A stretch of DNA of 6,689 nucleotides, taken from assembly GCF_018371055.1 (NCBI RefSeq), contig NZ_JAGYZD010000083.1:1-6689 (forward strand), read 5' to 3'. Positions 1 through 5,083 of the stretch are shown here, one piece after another. The notes below the pieces were generated by a model, which saw nothing but the letters and a program-made list of their open reading frames with translations, did no database searches and was not told the DNA's origin. Source of the stretch: Finegoldia magna (GTDB lineage Bacteria > Bacillota > Clostridia > Tissierellales > Peptoniphilaceae). The stretch's first letter is position 1. Every line of letters begins with the position of its first letter. A program made the position numbers and the translations under genes.

Positions 1-50
1 TAATTTTTAGGCTTATTTAACGTGCCATAAATTTCAAGATAAATTATTTT

Positions 51-140
51 TTATTTTCTCTTGACATTTGATAGCTGGTCTTCTTTATTTAAGTATTCTT
101 GTACTATTTTCATCTTAAATTTTGTACTATATTTTGTCAT
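51..140 (-). pseudogene. IS3-family transposase OrfA, N-terminal fragment
   Basis: This 29-codon frame begins with ATG at 140 and a GAGGAGG site 10 bases upstream. It encodes MTKYSTKFKMKIVQEYLN followed by KEDQLSNVKRK and a TAA. The first 18 residues match the opening of the helix-turn-helix OrfA of IS150-like transposases (HTH_Tnp_1 type), which normally runs to about 100 residues or more. The early stop means it cannot make a working DNA-binding subunit. Sequence past the stop gives no clear continuation in another frame, so a deletion or heavy decay is likelier than a single frameshift. Confidence 0.65.
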
Positions 141-170
141 GAAAAAACTGACCTCCTCTAAGTTGGTTTT

Positions 171-191
171 GGGTCCAACTTTTTGGGGTCA
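171..191. repeat. IS3-type terminal inverted repeat
   Basis: The plus strand reads gggtccaactttttggggtc followed by a, which is the complement of a TGACCCC-type IS3 end. It lies immediately outside the OrfA leader and marks the IS-to-host junction. The neighbouring plus-strand gene runs into it, which shows where the insertion happened. Confidence 0.6.
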
Positions 192-539
192 GTTCAAAAT
201 CAAGAGCTTTTAAAAATGAGAGACGAAGGTATTAGCAGAAAAGATATTTCAGATGGATATTACACCTTTGGAGAACTTTACCATCACAGAATGGTTTTAT
301 TTTCTATAATTTTAAATCAAAATCCGAAGATTTCATGGAAAGCAAAAAAACACCATGATGGAACAATGTTTGGAAATGACAGTTTTATATGTGGAATAGA
401 GACACCTGAAGTACAATATACTTATCATTATAACTTAGAATGTTGGGATAATTTTAAGGTAAAAGAATTGGAATATGCTCCAGAATATGATGGACATAAG
501 CCTGAAGACATTATAAGACTATATAGTTTATTGAAATAA
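183..539 (+). CDS. Phage-type WDGH-domain-like protein, 5' end replaced by IS
   Basis: This encodes up to 118 residues with a TTG start at 183; an internal ATG at 216 is the alternative start. The body resembles small prophage proteins of Firmicutes. It has DGYYTFGELYHHRMVLF at residues 24-40, a KKHHDG segment near residues 55-60, and a C-terminal YDGHKPEDI in the place of the WDGHKPEDI motif after which the WDGH family is named. The usual tryptophan is a tyrosine here. Function is unknown in the family. The first three codons lie inside the IS terminal repeat, so the original start was lost when the IS inserted. Neither start has a good Shine-Dalgarno sequence, so it may be a silent phage relic. 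No other phage genes are visible nearby. Confidence 0.6.
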   Translation: MGSVQNQELLKMRDEGISRKDISDGYYTFGELYHHRMVLFSIILNQNPKISWKAKKHHDGTMFGNDSFICGIETPEVQYTYHYNLECWDNFKVKELEYAPEYDGHKPEDIIRLYSLLK

Positions 540-604
540 TAATCGTGAGCTAATCGTGTTAAAACACAACATAAATATTGATATCTACACGAATTAATCG
601 TGAG
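540..604. repeat. Three copies of taatcgtg spaced 11 and 44 bp
   Basis: The octamer taatcgtg starts at 540, 551 and 595; the first and third copies extend to taatcgtgag. The third copy is the right arm of an imperfect palindrome, cacga-attaa-tcgtg. The spacings of 11 and 44 bp would put all copies on about the same face of the helix, as in operator clusters. The cluster lies directly after the phage-type gene. No regulator gene is visible, so an operator role is a guess. Confidence 0.4.
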
Positions 605-784
605 AAGATATAAGGGATTTCGCTTCTTTAGGAAGAGGACAAGACCTGGACACGTCTATAAACTGTCTTTTTTACATAGCCTAAAACTTGTTAATGACTT
701 TAAAGTTTACATGAATTAAGTCTACCAAGTGAAAAGACCAAGTTTATGGAGCATTTTTTGGATGGTTTTTGAGTAGTTTTTGAT

Positions 785-1174
785 ATGTTGTTGTATATTG
801 GAGTTGGATTTTATCTAGTAATGACAATCATCATTTCCAATATTATTATCGACAAATCAAAACTTAATATATCTTATCTCAAACTTTTTGGATGTAGTGA
901 CACTGAAATCACTAGCATTTACGTGAAAGCAATATTAGTAATTCTTGTAGTGTTGCAATTAATTATGATTTATTTGATTGATAAAGGAATTAAATTCATT
1001 ATTCTAATCTCAATGTCGAAGTTTGACACTTATATAATTGCAGATATTCCCATTGCAACGTATTTGAAAGCTGTTTTGTACAGCACGATAATTTTCTCTA
1101 TGATTCAAGTATTACAAAAAATAAAAATATCAAAACTAGACATGGTAAAAGAATTGAAAAATATAAATGGATAA
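785..1174 (+). pseudogene. FtsX-like ABC transporter permease, C-terminal fragment
   Basis: The 129 codons from ATG 785 encode a membrane protein with predicted helices at about residues 1-23, 46-66 and 92-110. Between the first two lies DKSKLNISYLKLFGCSDTEI, the cytoplasmic loop typical of FtsX-domain permeases (MacB/LolC/BceB-like). The end, KISKLDMVKELK, is also typical of these proteins. Family members are several hundred residues or more, so this is only the last domain. The same frame is open from 704 but is cut by a TGA at 770-772, just before VVFDMLLYIG, so the fragment extends upstream with a nonsense codon. No ribosome binding site precedes 785 and no ATPase partner is present. It is most likely non-functional. 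Confidence 0.7.
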
Positions 1175-1179
1175 ACGAA

Positions 1180-1207
1180 ACCCCAAAGTCTATGAAAAAT
1201 TTGGGGT
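1180..1207. terminator. Rho-independent terminator, probably bidirectional
   Basis: A perfect 8-bp stem, accccaaa with tttggggt, encloses a 12-base loop. On the plus strand it is followed by aattttt, just after the permease fragment. On the minus strand it lies 14 bases beyond the stop of the NTF2-like gene. It therefore probably ends transcription from both sides. Confidence 0.7.
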
Positions 1208-1221
1208 AATTTTTATGTCTA

Positions 1222-1632
1222 TTAGAAATCATCCCTGAATTTAGGTGTTTTTCCATTTTCGTAAGGATTGTAGGTGTTGATATCACATTGAAATTCTTTT
1301 AGTTCAATAATTTTGTTTGAATCATTCCATAAAATAAGCGAAATTCCTTCAAAACTTGAAAAGTCACCGTTACTCATTTTACATTCAAAAATCCACTGAA
1401 CAACTGATTGGTTTTCATGATGAAATATTTGTAAAATATCCCATTTTATAACCTTACCGCGAGTATTCCATTCATCAAACCATATCTTTATAGTTTTTTT
1501 ATCTGAGTACCTTGGACCCCAACATTCTGTGTAGACAACATTATCAGCAAAAATGTTATCTATTCCAAAGTCTTTTTGTTCTAGCCACATTTTAAACCAC
1601 AATTTTATAATTAATTCTCTATTATTCATCAT
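1222..1632 (-). CDS. NTF2/SnoaL-like family protein
   Basis: This encodes 136 residues, a normal length for a single cone-shaped NTF2-like (nuclear transport factor 2/SnoaL) domain. The N-terminal helix runs ELIIKLWFKMWLEQKD. It is followed by IDNIFADNVVYTECWGPRY and WFDEWNTRGKVIKWDI, then strands containing QSVVQWIFECKM and FEGISLILW, and a tail NPYENGKTPKFRDDF. The pattern matches stand-alone 'nuclear transport factor 2 family' proteins of clostridia and bacilli, whose substrates are mostly unknown. No signal peptide is present. AAGGTAG lies 6 bases before the first ATG and 9 bases before the second ATG (1629), so either may start translation. The gene is alone, with a terminator downstream. 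Confidence 0.8.
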   Translation of the reverse strand: MMNNRELIIKLWFKMWLEQKDFGIDNIFADNVVYTECWGPRYSDKKTIKIWFDEWNTRGKVIKWDILQIFHHENQSVVQWIFECKMSNGDFSSFEGISLILWNDSNKIIELKEFQCDINTYNPYENGKTPKFRDDF

Positions 1633-1718
1633 AATCTACCTTAAATGATTTCTGTCATATATTAATGATACCATAAATCAAATAAATTACGGTAATTAAA
1701 TCAAAAACATAATATCGT

Positions 1719-1759
1719 ACAATGCAATATTACGATATTGTATATTACGATGTTGCATT
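1719..1759. repeat. AATGCAATAT palindromic repeat, copy 1, with 15-bp internal duplication
   Basis: Compared with the copy near 3133, this copy holds an extra 15 bp (tatattacgatgttg), which repeats attacgat and turns a simple hairpin into a longer AT-rich array. A further stem can form between aatatcgta (1711-1719) and tacgatatt (1731-1739). It sits between the NTF2-like gene promoter region and the terminator of GNAT-A. It resembles a small extragenic palindrome or a regulator site. Function is unknown. Confidence 0.55.
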
Positions 1760-1820
1760 AAAAATATCAATATAATAATGAGTTAAAAAGTTTTATAATA
1801 GTTTAGTAAATTTTTGAAAC

Positions 1821-1844
1821 AAAAAAAGCGACAAGTTCGCCGCT
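1821..1844 (-). terminator. Terminator of the GNAT-A gene
   Basis: On the minus strand the stem AGCGGCGA/UUGUCGCU, with G-U pairs, is followed by at least six U residues. It lies about 20 bases after the GNAT-A stop codon. A near-identical hairpin recurs at 3220-3242. Confidence 0.75.
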
Positions 1845-1852
1845 TATAATTT

Positions 1853-2128
1853 GTATTCAAATATTTATTCATCGATTTGCTTAAAACCTACAGCTTCAAA
1901 CATTTTTCTGCTTTGGTGGTTAGAAGCATAGATATTTGCCGTGACAGATTTTAATCCCTTTTCTTTTGCTAATTCCAAAATCTTTTTGACACAATTTCGT
2001 CCGATATGTTTGTTTTGAAATTCTTTGCACACAACTATCGTTATTTCATTGTCATCAGTCAAGGAAATATCTCCAACTAATTCATTTTTGTATTCAATGT
2101 AGTACAACTTTCCATGAGTATTCAAATA
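1853..2128. repeat. 11-bp direct repeats gtattcaaata flanking the GNAT-A 3' half
   Basis: The sequence gtattcaaata occurs at 1853-1863, just past the GNAT-A stop, and at 2118-2128 inside the gene. In the second GNAT copy a single instance (3251-3261) joins what lies outside these two sites. The 265 bp between them are missing there. The pair therefore marks the probable deletion ends. Confidence 0.75.
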
Positions 2129-2284
2129 ATTGTACATTTTTTGAAGCCTATCAATATCGTATAAGAAATCAATGTTGTCGACTTGTTTGCATACATACGC
2201 ATCTTCATACCACTTCAAAGTAGTATCATAATTTTCAAAATAGGGAACAAGTTTGATGTTTTCATTTACGGTAATTGTGTTCAT
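1865..2284 (-). CDS. GNAT family N-acetyltransferase (GNAT-A)
   Basis: This 139-residue single-domain protein is predicted to transfer an acetyl group from acetyl-CoA to an unknown acceptor. The acetyl-CoA loop is seen as VCKEFQNKHIGRNCVKKILE at about residues 85-104, where Q-N-K-H-I-G fits the Q/RxxGxG/A motif. The C-terminal NHQSRKMFEAVGF (122-134) is the usual GNAT motif B end. An upstream strand pair, YYIEYKNELVGDISL (61-75), also fits. AAAGGAAA precedes the ATG by about 8 bases. A U-tract terminator lies directly downstream. A shortened relative with very similar first 55 residues lies at 3244-3417, so this is the intact copy of a duplicated locus. Confidence 0.85.
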   Translation of the reverse strand: MNTITVNENIKLVPYFENYDTTLKWYEDAYVCKQVDNIDFLYDIDRLQKMYNYLNTHGKLYYIEYKNELVGDISLTDDNEITIVVCKEFQNKHIGRNCVKKILELAKEKGLKSVTANIYASNHQSRKMFEAVGFKQIDE

Positions 2285-2348
2285 GTTATTTTTCCTTTAT
2301 TTAATGTAGATATAAAAATATAAAGTACATACTTTTGTGGATGCTGTA

Positions 2349-2806
2349 TCACTGATTTAAGTGAGAAAAATCACAACTTTTTATATTATCCTTTAAGGTT
2401 TTATTCTCACAAAATTCAAATAAATATTTTAATAAACTTATTTTGTTAGTATCTATATTCTTGTATAAATCTGTAACTTTTTTTCGTAAATCCAATTTAT
2501 CTTTGTATTAATTTTCCCTCTATGTTCGATATAATAATCAGCTACAGATTCTATTTCTTCTTCTAGCTTTTTAGCTTTAGCTAAATTAAAAATTGGAAAT
2601 ATCATTATAGAAACAAGATTTCTTTTATCAATGTATTCAGGAACACTTTCTATTTGTTCTTTATAATACGGAAAATCAATATCTATATTTTCTGCTCTAT
2701 TTAAATCTTCATAAACTATTATTGCAAGATCTTGATAGTCTTTTTCTAATGTTAATACTATAATGTTTTTAGCATTATATTCTAATTTTAAGAAATAATC
2801 TATTAT
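2349..2806 (-). pseudogene. Unrecognised ~152-residue protein, frameshifted and lacking a standard start
   Basis: On the minus strand a strong AAGGGGG site is followed at normal spacing by ATA codons (2806 and 2803), not ATG, GTG or TTG. The frame then stays open to a TAG at 2453, with coding-like sequence such as YNAKNIIVLTLEKDYQDLAI and AKKLEEEIESVADYYIEHRG. From about 2505 a second frame continues as KDKLDLRKKVTDLYKNI and ends in CDFSHLNQ with TGA at 2349. Adding one A to an acaaag run near 2505 joins the two into one acidic soluble protein. I do not recognise the family. No membrane helix is seen. Its size and acidity are compatible with an immunity protein, but nothing shows it. It looks recently inactivated. 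Confidence 0.55.
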
Positions 2807-2818
2807 AATAAATCCCCC

Positions 2819-2860
2819 TTATATAGCAGGTATTACATCTGGTGCAAAGAAAAACTCCAA
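2819..2860 (-). pseudogene. Possible C-terminal tail of a lost upstream gene
   Basis: A short open stretch reads LEFFFAPDVIPAI and then TAA. The stop overlaps the AAGGGGG site of the frameshifted gene that follows, as in a coupled operon. It is closed by a TAG just upstream, so only 14 codons are visible. The coding nature is inferred from position and composition only. Confidence 0.2.
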
Positions 2861-2895
2861 CTATTATTATATCTACCTTAATTTTTATTTTAGCA

Positions 2896-3067
2896 TTATT
2901 TAAATTCCGATTCAATAAATATTTTATACAGATTAATAGCTTTAATAAAAAAATTACAAAAGACATATATCATCATAAACGGACTTAATTATGTCATTAT
3001 AGCATCTCATTGCCAATTCAAGAAACATGATTGTATCTATAACTCCATCTATTTTTTCTATATAATC
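2896..3067 (-). pseudogene. Decayed coding remnant, family not recognised
   Basis: On the minus strand a frame from 3067 reads DYIEKIDGVIDTIMFLEL and continues to SVYDDICLL with a stop at 2954. A shift of frame around 2950-2990 extends it as NFFIKAINLYKIF and ESEFK to a TAA at 2896. An AAAGGA site lies about 10 bases before the first frame, but no usable start is present and a TGA precedes it. The amino-acid make-up is protein-like, with balanced charges and alternating hydrophobics. The case is weaker than for the frameshifted gene at 2349-2806, and chance cannot be excluded. Confidence 0.3.
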
Positions 3068-3132
3068 TCAATTATTTTCCTTTATGTTTACGGCAGGTTC
3101 AGTTCGTATAAAAATTTGAAAGCTTATCAGAC

Positions 3133-3156
3133 AATGCAATATTACGATATTGCATT
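3133..3156. repeat. Perfect 10-bp-arm palindrome, copy 2
   Basis: The arms aatgcaatat (3133-3142) and atattgcatt (3147-3156) are exact reverse complements around the loop tacg. Together with copy 1 it marks the outer end of the duplicated unit. With no U tract it does not look like a terminator. It could be a protein-binding site or an extragenic palindrome. Confidence 0.7.
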
Positions 3157-3219
3157 AAAAACATGAATATAATAATTAGTTGAAAAGTTTTGCAATAGTT
3201 TAGTAAATTTTTGCAACCT

Positions 3220-3242
3220 AAAAAAGCGACAAGTTCGTCGCT
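3220..3242 (-). terminator. Terminator, second copy
   Basis: The stem agcgac/gtcgct is perfect, and on the minus strand it is followed by five U residues and AGG. It lies just past the stop of the truncated GNAT remnant. It would end transcripts of the gene pair 3743 to 3244. Confidence 0.75.
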
Positions 3243-3243
3243 T

Positions 3244-3417
3244 TTAATTTGTATTCAAATAATTGTACATTTTTTGAAGCCTATAAACATCGTATACGAA
3301 ATCAATGTTGTCGACTTGTTTGCACACATCTGCATCTTCATACCACTTCAAAGTAGTATCGTAATTTTCAAAATAGGGAATAAGTTTGATGTTTTTATTG
3401 ACTATTATAGTATCCAT
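3244..3417 (-). pseudogene. Truncated GNAT acetyltransferase (paralogue of GNAT-A)
   Basis: These 57 codons begin MDTIIVNKNIKLIPYFENYD and end LQKMYNYLNTN. They match GNAT-A residues 1-56 with about ten substitutions. The frame then jumps, through a shared gtattcaaata, into what is noncoding sequence after the GNAT-A stop, and ends at TAA. The acetyl-CoA binding loop and motif B are missing, so no acetyltransferase activity is expected. The reading frame of the remaining half has stayed open and many changes are conservative, so the loss may be recent or the piece may be retained. It starts 14 bases after the stop of the gene at 3432 and is probably cotranscribed with it. Its ribosome binding site is weak. 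Confidence 0.8.
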
Positions 3418-3431
3418 AGGAAATTCTCTAA

Positions 3432-3743
3432 TTATTTTATATTGTGTTTTGCCATTTTTTCCTTGAAAATATCTGTAATGATTTTTTGCAATTCGTCACG
3501 TTCTTTTTCAGGAAGTTCTCCTTCTCTCTTTGCTACAGCGTAAAGTTCAGGGTATTGATTGGCTATTCTTTCAATTGTTTTAGTCGTTGAGTGTTTTCTA
3601 ACGAAAAATGGAATCTTTTTGATCCATTCATCTGGAACCAAGGCTAATATTTTATTCCCAGCTTCTTTGTCGGTAATTTCCGCTGTAGATAGTCCTTTGT
3701 CAATTTCTGCTTGTTCTTTTTCTGTAAAATCTTCTTTTTTCAT
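3432..3743 (-). CDS. Hypothetical 103-residue charged protein
   Basis: I do not recognise the family. The protein is soluble and rich in Lys and Glu, with a charged helical N-terminus (MKKEDFTEKEQAEIDKGLST). A central segment reads LVPDEWIKKIPFFVRKHSTT, followed by IERIANQYPELYAVAKREGE, and a helical Lys/Glu-rich C-terminus. No membrane segment, signal peptide or cysteine is present, so metal or disulfide roles are unlikely. A GAGGAGC site precedes the ATG by 5 bases, and a well-formed promoter lies 34 bases upstream of the start, so the gene is very likely real and expressed. It follows the rubrerythrin-like gene in the same direction but has its own promoter. Confidence 0.7.
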   Translation of the reverse strand: MKKEDFTEKEQAEIDKGLSTAEITDKEAGNKILALVPDEWIKKIPFFVRKHSTTKTIERIANQYPELYAVAKREGELPEKERDELQKIITDIFKEKMAKHNIK

Positions 3744-3776
3744 AAATTGCTCCTCGTTTTTACTTTTTTTACATAT

Positions 3777-3805
3777 ATTATAACGCTAATAGTATTATTT
3801 ATCAA
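3777..3805 (-). promoter_or_regulatory. Sigma-A type promoter of the 3743-3432 gene
   Basis: On the minus strand TTGATA (3805-3800) and TATAAT (3782-3777) are separated by exactly 17 bases. The -35 box starts 9 bases beyond the stop codon of the rubrerythrin-like gene, so the downstream gene can be transcribed separately from it. Confidence 0.75.
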
Positions 3806-3813
3806 AATCGAAA

Positions 3814-4206
3814 TTAATTCTTAATTAATGAACTTACAATATCACCGTGTCTTTTTTCATCGTTTTTGACACTTTCTATTTCTGGGAATTTTTCAGCAAC
3901 TGGTGCATAGGTATTAGCAGCATTGTATTCTCCGTTTGCAATTATTTTATATAATTTTTTCTTTCCTATTATCTTATAAAGCAAAGGAATAATTATCGCC
4001 TTGGTTTTCTTAGGTTTCAAATTTTCTTTTGTAAGATTGTGGAATACCGATGCATGATGACCTTCTTCTGTAGCAAGCTTACGAAAAGTTTCTTGATCCC
4101 TTGCATCCTTTACAGTATCTGCAAGTGCACGATACATTAGTACAACGTCCAATTCACCTTGTTGAGATTTCAATAGTATTTTCATATCTTTTTGTGTTAA
4201 ATTCAT
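3814..4206 (-). CDS. Rubrerythrin-like ferritin-family protein
   Basis: The 130 residues form a four-helix ferritin-like bundle expected to hold a di-iron centre. Likely ligands are Glu18 (GELDVVLMYRALA), Glu48 and His51 (ATEEGHHA), Glu93 (GEYNAANTYA) and Glu117 with His120 (NDEKRHGD). This is the E, ExxH, E, ExxH order of rubrerythrin helices. The C-terminal rubredoxin domain with its Cys pairs is absent, and so is any membrane domain. Such short members are associated with peroxide or iron handling in anaerobes; the exact reaction here is inferred only. The insertion IIIPLLYKIIGKKKLYKII between helices 2 and 3 is typical of the VIT1/rubrerythrin group. AAGGAG precedes the ATG by about 7 bases. 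Confidence 0.85.
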   Translation of the reverse strand: MNLTQKDMKILLKSQQGELDVVLMYRALADTVKDARDQETFRKLATEEGHHASVFHNLTKENLKPKKTKAIIIPLLYKIIGKKKLYKIIANGEYNAANTYAPVAEKFPEIESVKNDEKRHGDIVSSLIKN

Positions 4207-4288
4207 TTTTTTCTCCTTTTTTAGATTCGATTAGTTCCCTTAAATTCATAGAATAATTTTTTAGTTAATTTAATTTTACCACAAAACA

Positions 4289-4327
4289 AAAACCCGACTA
4301 TTATCAATTGTGATAAAGCCGGGTTTT
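4289..4327 (-). terminator. Strong rho-independent terminator after the second GNAT gene
   Basis: The outer stem aaaacccg/cgggtttt is followed by an inner stem ttatca/tgataa with a small internal loop between them. On the minus strand it is trailed by a U-rich run (tttttgtttt). It lies about 60 bases beyond the stop at 4389. It separates this gene from the rubrerythrin-like gene downstream and would also work on the plus strand. Confidence 0.8.
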
Positions 4328-4388
4328 AAATTTAAATATAAATTTTTTATTGTTATATTGTAGTTTTATGCTGTACTTTTAAACACAA

Positions 4389-4913
4389 TTAATTGTCTAT
4401 CCAATATCTTTGAATTGTCTTACCATCTGAGTTAACAAACTCATTTTCAAGTACTCCACCATTTTTAATAATAGACTTAGCTGATCCGATATTTTCTTTA
4501 TCACAAATCATGAGTACTCTTTCAATTCCCAACTTTTTACACTCTATCAAAGCTAGTCTTACCATTTCTGTGGCATAGCCTTTTTTTCTCTCACTGGGTC
4601 TTATTCCATCTCCAATATGTCCACCTTCTTTCAAAAGTGATTCATTTAAATAGTGGCGAATATTGACAGCTCCTAAAAGCCTATCTCTTTCTTCATCTAA
4701 AAGGAATAAAACTGAATCTGGAACTTTATTTTCAGTTTTAGATTTTATTTCTAAGTTATTTAGATAATAGTCAAAATTATGGTAATCATTTTTAAATATT
4801 GACCATGGAGAAGTGTTTGTGTTATTCATTTTTTGGTCAATCTTCCATTCATCAATCATCTCGCCAAGCTTTAATTCATACTCTTTAGTTAGTTTAATTA
4901 ATTTTAGTTTCAT
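4389..4913 (-). CDS. GNAT family N-acetyltransferase (GNAT-B)
   Basis: This 174-residue acetyl-CoA-dependent acetyltransferase is unrelated in detail to GNAT-A. The acetyl-CoA loop is IRPSERKKGYATEMVRLAL (about residues 104-122), with Arg109-x-x-Gly112-x-Ala114 as the pyrophosphate-binding motif. It is preceded by the strand GGHIGDG. The following ERVLMICDKENIGSAKSIIK and NGGVLENE (131-158) fit the predicted-acetyltransferase subgroup in which a conserved GGVLENE precedes the last strands. The end, IQRYWID, also matches that subgroup. The acceptor is unknown. AAGGA lies 7 bases before the ATG. The gene stands alone, with a strong terminator downstream. I saw no clear promoter in the 170 bases upstream. 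Confidence 0.85.
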   Translation of the reverse strand: MKLKLIKLTKEYELKLGEMIDEWKIDQKMNNTNTSPWSIFKNDYHNFDYYLNNLEIKSKTENKVPDSVLFLLDEERDRLLGAVNIRHYLNESLLKEGGHIGDGIRPSERKKGYATEMVRLALIECKKLGIERVLMICDKENIGSAKSIIKNGGVLENEFVNSDGKTIQRYWIDN

Positions 4914-5083
4914 ATATTTTCCTTAATTCCATCCATACCATGCACACAACCTACTCAATATCCAAAATGTAGCTAAAAACAAGAATTTGAAAGAAATTTT
5001 CGACCACTAATTTCAAAATACTAAGCTTTTAATAATAAATCCACAAAATCAATAATATATTGCTTTCAAGCACTCAGGTTTTT

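Larger units (their letters stand above)
1..191 (-). mobile_element. Left end of an IS3-family (IS150-like) insertion sequence, remnant
   Basis: Read on the minus strand, the element starts with TGACCCCAAAAAGTTGG at its outer edge (about position 191). A GAGGAGG ribosome binding site and a start codon follow at 140. The TGACCCC-type terminus beside a short ORF beginning MTKYSTKFKMKIV is the usual layout of the left end of IS150-like IS3 elements. The frame stops after 29 codons, so this copy is broken, at least here. The rest of the element, if it exists, lies left of the window. I cannot see the opposite terminal repeat or a 3-bp target duplication. Confidence 0.7.
3131..3417. repeat. Second, shortened copy of the palindrome-terminator-GNAT unit
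   Basis: Read on the plus strand, this block matches 1719-1863 (palindrome, spacer, terminator) and then 2118-2284 (5' half of GNAT-A). Point differences are scattered through it. Similarity stops at the GNAT start codon; the upstream sequences of the two copies do not match. It is a divergent direct duplication about 1.1-1.4 kb from copy 1, with an internal deletion. Confidence 0.8.

Noticed and set aside
641..676. Weak hairpin gaca...tgtc followed by six T residues after the phage-type gene
   Set aside because: The stem is only 4-5 bp with a long loop, too weak to call a terminator.
770..772. TGA in the permease frame as recoded codon or selenocysteine
   Set aside because: No selenocysteine-type hairpin follows, the residue context is a membrane segment, and the upstream part of the gene is missing anyway.
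1098..1286. Minus-strand ORF overlapping the permease end and the NTF2-like gene end
   Set aside because: It spans a terminator and the 3' ends of two better-supported reading frames and has no family resemblance.
1685..1697. aattacggtaatt palindrome upstream of the NTF2-like gene, with ttacggtaatt also at the GNAT-A 5' end
   Set aside because: The second copy lies inside coding sequence, and AT-rich short palindromes recur by chance, so I do not call an operator.
2490..2515. Programmed ribosomal frameshift in the hidden gene
   Set aside because: There is no slippery heptamer, no following pseudoknot or stem, and the start codon is also abnormal. Mutation is the simpler explanation.
2775..2966. 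63-codon minus-strand ORF with hydrophobic N-terminus
   Set aside because: It has no ribosome binding site, its composition follows AT-rich DNA, and it runs across the stop and Shine-Dalgarno of the better-supported decayed genes in other frames.
1719..3156. AATGCAATAT palindromes as a CRISPR or transposon end pair
   Set aside because: There are only two copies, in the same orientation, inside a larger direct duplication. There are no spacers, no target duplications and no transposase between them.
3211..3783. Two plus-strand ORFs (3211-3543 and 3559-3783)
   Set aside because: They are antisense to the charged-protein gene, the GNAT remnant and its terminator. Their translations are the hydrophobic strings expected opposite Lys/Glu-rich genes.
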